A stretch of 64,000 nucleotides of DNA from Burkholderiales bacterium 67-32 (GTDB lineage Bacteria > Pseudomonadota > Gammaproteobacteria > Burkholderiales > Burkholderiaceae_B), in NCBI GenBank assembly GCA_001898625.1, contig MKUP01000007.1:104385-168384 (forward strand). The letters run 5' to 3'. Made by a program: the position numbers and the translations under genes. Within the stretch, counting starts at the first letter, position 1. Each line of letters opens with the position of its first letter. Below, piece by piece: positions 61,489 to 64,000 of this stretch. The notes beneath the pieces were generated by a model, which did no database searches, had not been told where the DNA came from, and saw only the letters and a program-made list of their open reading frames with translations.

Positions 61489-61991
61489 GGCGCCAACCCC
61501 AGGCACTGGCGCAGGGCACGCCCGATGTACAGCCGTACCGAGCAGACCGACACGCGCAAGACCTTGGCGATCTCGGCATGCGTCATGCCTTCCAACTGGC
61601 ACAGCAGGAAGGCGCGCCGCACCGGCGCGGGCAGGCCGTCGAGCATGGCATCGATCTCGTACAAGGCTTCCAGCGCCATCGCGCGGGCTTCGGGCGAGGG
61701 CGTCAGCGGCTCGGGCAGTTGCGCCAGCGTTTCCAGGTAGGCACGCTCCAGGTCCCGGCGCCGCAGGTGGTTCACCATCAGGCCGTGCGCGACGGTCGCC
61801 AGGTACGAACGGGGCTCGCGGATATGGCCAAGCTCGTGGCGCGACAGCACCCGCAGGTAGGTGTCGTGCACCAGGTCGGCGGCGTCCAGGGCGTTTCCCA
61901 ACTTCTTGCGCAACCAGCCCTGCAGCCAGCCCTGATGGTCCTGGTAGAGCGCATGCAGGGAATGCTGCGGGGTGGGATCGGAGGCAGCCAT
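61485..61991 (-). CDS. ECF sigma factor, FecI-like
   Basis: A 168-residue extracytoplasmic-function sigma factor: region 2 (ALDAADLVHDTYLRVLSR) and region 4 with its helix-turn-helix (LEGMTHAEIAKVLRVSVCSVRLYIGRAL). It should direct transcription of the TonB receptor gene when the siderophore is present. First gene of the iron operon, with a Fur-like site 16 bp upstream. Confidence 0.94.
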   Translation of the reverse strand: MAASDPTPQHSLHALYQDHQGWLQGWLRKKLGNALDAADLVHDTYLRVLSRHELGHIREPRSYLATVAHGLMVNHLRRRDLERAYLETLAQLPEPLTPSPEARAMALEALYEIDAMLDGLPAPVRRAFLLCQLEGMTHAEIAKVLRVSVCSVRLYIGRALRQCLGLAP

Positions 61992-62006
61992 GGGAGACGC
62001 GCCAAC

Positions 62007-62029
62007 ATAAATGAGAATAACTATAATTT
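62007..62029. promoter_or_regulatory. Fur-box-like element upstream of the FecI gene
   Basis: The AT-rich stretch ATAAATGAGAATAACTATAATTT resembles the Fur consensus in its AATGAGAATAACTAT core. It lies 16-38 bp before the sigma-factor start, the expected place for iron repression. It is not a perfect match, and it is judged by eye. Confidence 0.5.
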
Positions 62030-62065
62030 ACAACATGGGGCTTGCGGGCGGGCCTTCGGGCTCAT

Positions 62066-62094
62066 TTGCTGGCCTTTGAAAACGGGCTTAGAAT
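62066..62094 (+). promoter_or_regulatory. Likely promoter of tRNA-Gly
   Basis: TTGCTG (62066-62071) and TAGAAT (62089-62094) are separated by 17 bp, about 60 bp upstream of the mature tRNA. This is a reasonable sigma-70 promoter for the tRNA gene. Confidence 0.5.
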
Positions 62095-62155
62095 TGCGTT
62101 CCTGCCGCCATGCGGCAGTGCCTTCCGCCCAGGCGTTCAGCCCGGGCATCCCAAG

Positions 62156-62229
62156 GCGGGTGTAGTTCAATGGTAGAACGGCAGCTTCCCAAGCTTCATA
62201 CGAGGGTTCGATTCCCTTCACCCGCTCCA
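62156..62229 (+). tRNA. tRNA-Gly (anticodon CCC)
   Basis: The acceptor stem GCGGGTG pairs with CACCCGC, the T arm GAGGGTTCGATTCCCTT is present and CCA is encoded (62227-62229). The anticodon loop TTCCCAA gives CCC. The anticodon stem (GCAGC with GCTTC) has one C-U mismatch at its second pair, which may be normal for this tRNA in the group. The DNA just downstream looks less GC-rich, and tRNA genes are frequent insertion sites. Confidence 0.96.
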
Positions 62230-62300
62230 GTCTTTTTCGGATCATTCCAGTCCGACATTTCCCCATATTGCCGCTGTCGGTGGCATTTCGCTGAATCGCC

Positions 62301-62537
62301 ATGAGAGGATCGGCAATCGTTTACGCCGTTCTACTTGCATTGCCCGGTTGTCGGACGGGGGTCTACGTTTATCCGTCAAGGGAAGAACCAGACCAGTATC
62401 ACCTTGCAGCCACGCCTCCGGGCGGGATGATGCCACGCCGGCAAGTCACCGTAGACATTCGGCGAGTTCGCTTTCTTTCTCCAACTCGAGTCTTTTATCC
62501 ACTGATGGTGTTGGAATGGGTCGCTGCCACACGGTAG
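62301..62537 (+). CDS. Hypothetical small lipoprotein-like ORF
   Basis: A 78-codon frame starting MRGSAIVYAVLLALPGCRTG, i.e. a short signal peptide with a lipobox-like LPGC, followed by a short tail without any recognised domain. It lies between the tRNA and the AbiE toxin remnant, in less GC-rich DNA. There is no strong ribosome site, so it may be chance. The rest of the 62230-62542 stretch shows nothing else. Confidence 0.35.
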   Translation: MRGSAIVYAVLLALPGCRTGVYVYPSREEPDQYHLAATPPGGMMPRRQVTVDIRRVRFLSPTRVFYPLMVLEWVAATR

Positions 62538-62542
62538 CCCGC

Positions 62543-63314
62543 TCATTCCCGCTCTTGATGGCTCAGCCCCACATCGAGCGCATCGGCCTGTACCAAAAAA
62601 TCATCTGGACGTTTCTTGCGGAACGCCTCCAGGTTTGCGAGCTTCCAGCGCAAGGCGGGCAATCGGGCGGCGTGCGCACATTGCAGCAGCGACCAGTCAG
62701 GTTCAGCACGCACCAACCCACTCAGGAATCGCTTGTGATTTGCAGTCATGCGTCGCGGTAGTTCATACCGCAATTTGGCGCGAGCCGTCAGCAATGTCTC
62801 TAGCGAGCAGTCCACTTCGGTCATGCCGACGAACGCATGCTCGTACTCCGCCGCGATGTCCTTGTCGTTGCCGAACAGCACTTCATGGGGCGGCCGGTTG
62901 TGTCCGGCCAGATAGATCACGAAGCATTCGACCATGTCATCGCCGATGCCGCCCGACTCGTAAAGCTGCCAGACATCGAACAGATCGCGCGGGTGCTGTC
63001 GGTCCAGGGCCGCGACCAGCTTACCCGCGTATAGCTCGTCCCGTGCGAGGATTGGTACCTCGAACTCTACGCCGAACAGGTCGCTGGTTTTGGCGCTCAG
63101 CGGTTTGTGGCCAACCGGCAATACCGTTCCGCGGAATACCGCATTGACTTCGATCTTGACCTGGCTGGTGTCGTTCTCGATGATTAACTTGGTGTCGCCT
63201 ACCTCCTTGCTGCGGACCAGGCGTGCCTCCCTTCATCGCGAACAAGTCGTTGGCGAAGACTTCGGGAGTGACCGCCAGCAACAAGCGGACGGTATCGGCG
63301 TAGCTCTTATCCAT
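62543..63314 (-). pseudogene. AbiEii-type nucleotidyltransferase toxin, catalytic core deleted
   Basis: The N-terminus (MDKSYADTVRLLLAVTPEVFA ... FAMKGG, from 63314) and, in a different frame, the C-terminal part (EVGDTKLIIENDTSQVKIEV ... LPVGHKPLSAKTSDLFGVEF ... ALDRQHPRDLFDVWQLYESGG ... to 62543) belong to one AbiEii protein. The stretch that should lie between them, which contains the nucleotidyltransferase GSxxDxD-type site, is missing at about 63225-63235, and the frame shifts there. The toxin is therefore almost certainly inactive. It follows the antitoxin with an 8-bp overlap, as in intact AbiE systems. Confidence 0.8.
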
Positions 63315-64000
63315 GCGGGTTCAGGCTCAACAGGGTGCCGTCGGTGAGCCGGCTCATCCAGCGTTTCGTGCTGCCGGTGCGTAGCGAATATCGCTCGAGC
63401 AAATCGTCAACATCCACGACTTGGGTTTCGCGAGCCCAGGTGAGGAACAGGCGAACGGCTTTGACGCTCGTGCAGCAAGACAACAATTGGCCCAGCAGGT
63501 CTTTGCGCGGTGAGCGCAAACCATCGAAGAGGTTGCGGGCTTCTTCCAGGCTTTGCTTGGTGCCGGCTTCGTACAGCAGTTCCAGCAGGGCGCGTTCGGG
63601 AGTTGTCACGAGCAGACCCTTGGGTAGCCCAGGGGGCGTTCCCAAGGTCTTGCTGGCGAGGGTGGTGTCCGACCAATCGAACAGGCGGGCGTGGACATAG
63701 CGCGCCGGGAAGCGCGATGTGAACCAGGCCGGCAGTGTGTAGTGGGTGTCTCCCCACAGCACCAGCGAGTCTCGGTTGCCCAGGTTGTGTCGTACGCCTT
63801 GGAGGGCCAGCGCACTTTTACCGCCGATGTGCAGGCCGGGCACGCGCCGCTGGAGGAATTTCAACGCACCGTAGACTCCGAAATCATCGTTCGGGAAGGC
63901 GTAGACACCTTGTGCCAAGCGGACGAGCCAGCCCCCTTCGGCGTAGCGCGCAGCGAGTTGGGGCGACACTCCAAGCGTAGCCAGGATGGCGAGGTCGAAC
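63307..64000 (-). CDS. AbiEi-family antitoxin (5' end outside the window)
   Basis: The antitoxin of the type IV AbiE system, read from the right edge to 63307. The open frame continues past 64000 (FDLAILATLG precedes SPQLAARYAEGGWLVRLAQGVYAFP), so the real start lies outside; a GTG at 63969 is only internal. The N-terminal winged-helix domain is followed by the AbiEi C-terminal domain (GGKSALALQGVRHNL, LVTTPERALLELLYEAG). In intact systems it represses its own operon and counters the toxin. The frame here looks undamaged. Confidence 0.85.
   Translation of the reverse strand, partial: FDLAILATLGVSPQLAARYAEGGWLVRLAQGVYAFPNDDFGVYGALKFLQRRVPGLHIGGKSALALQGVRHNLGNRDSLVLWGDTHYTLPAWFTSRFPARYVHARLFDWSDTTLASKTLGTPPGLPKGLLVTTPERALLELLYEAGTKQSLEEARNLFDGLRSPRKDLLGQLLSCCTSVKAVRLFLTWARETQVVDVDDLLERYSLRTGSTKRWMSRLTDGTLLSLNPHG

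Noticed and set aside
62191-62199. tRNA-Gly anticodon-stem mismatch as a sign of a decayed gene.
   Set aside because: One C-U mismatch with all other stems and CCA intact; it may be the usual form of this tRNA in the group.
1-64000. CRISPR arrays, insertion sequences, prophage genes.
   Set aside because: No regularly spaced direct repeats, transposases, integrases or phage structural genes could be recognised.

Overview
The window is GC-rich throughout its main part and looks like the chromosome of a Bordetella/Achromobacter-type betaproteobacterium (Alcaligenaceae, Burkholderiales). The evidence is six 'Bug' (TctC-type) periplasmic receptors, many IclR/LysR/GntR-controlled catabolic operons, an orphan IscS and a TrmB/ThiS pair. 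No plasmid, phage or integrase gene was seen. Species cannot be assigned from the sequence.

Layout. 1-3.2 kb: minus-strand operon of IclR regulator, cyclic amidohydrolase and an ABC importer (ATPase runs off the left edge). 3.2-4.4 kb: VanZ-like protein and aquaporin. 4.5-9.3 kb: GntR regulator diverging from a FAH hydrolase, Bug receptor, MDR reductase, AA_synth protein and VOC protein, with a perfect palindrome between them. 9.4-13.8 kb: IscS, CoA transferase, IclR, TrmB, ThiS. 14.1-18.1 kb: second ABC importer and an FAD-linked oxidase broken by an amber stop. 18.1-22.6 kb: LysR, two Bug receptors, class I fumarase.

22.6-47.4 kb is the most remarkable part: a long catabolic island with a four-domain rhodanese, four MmgE/PrpD proteins, two Bug receptors, an atypical SDR, a LeuCD-type hydro-lyase, rubredoxin, an IclR regulator, two divergent paralogous amidohydrolases, a TcuA-like flavoprotein, an HglS-type 2-oxoadipate dioxygenase, ETF and a SoeABC-type molybdoenzyme. 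Two strong promoters in it (about 22.7 and 37.2 kb) carry almost the same upstream element, and a weaker version with the same 20-bp spacing precedes the IclR gene. I infer one regulon for uptake and oxidation of a polycarboxylic acid, possibly sulfur-containing: rhodanese and SoeABC would handle the sulfur, and hydro-lyases, decarboxylases and dehydrogenases the carbon skeleton. The substrate is not identifiable from sequence.

47.5-52.5 kb: CytX-type permease, tannase-family lipoprotein, RarD-like transporter, LysR. 52.6-57.6 kb: Bug receptor plus four tightly overlapping genes that together form a 2,5-dihydroxypyridine pathway (5-hydroxypicolinate or hydroxynicotinate to maleate). 57.7-57.9 kb: fused remnant of two decayed genes. 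58-62 kb: TonB siderophore receptor with FecR/FecI. 62.16 kb: tRNA-Gly(CCC), followed by visibly less GC-rich DNA with an AbiE toxin-antitoxin pair whose toxin has lost its catalytic core.
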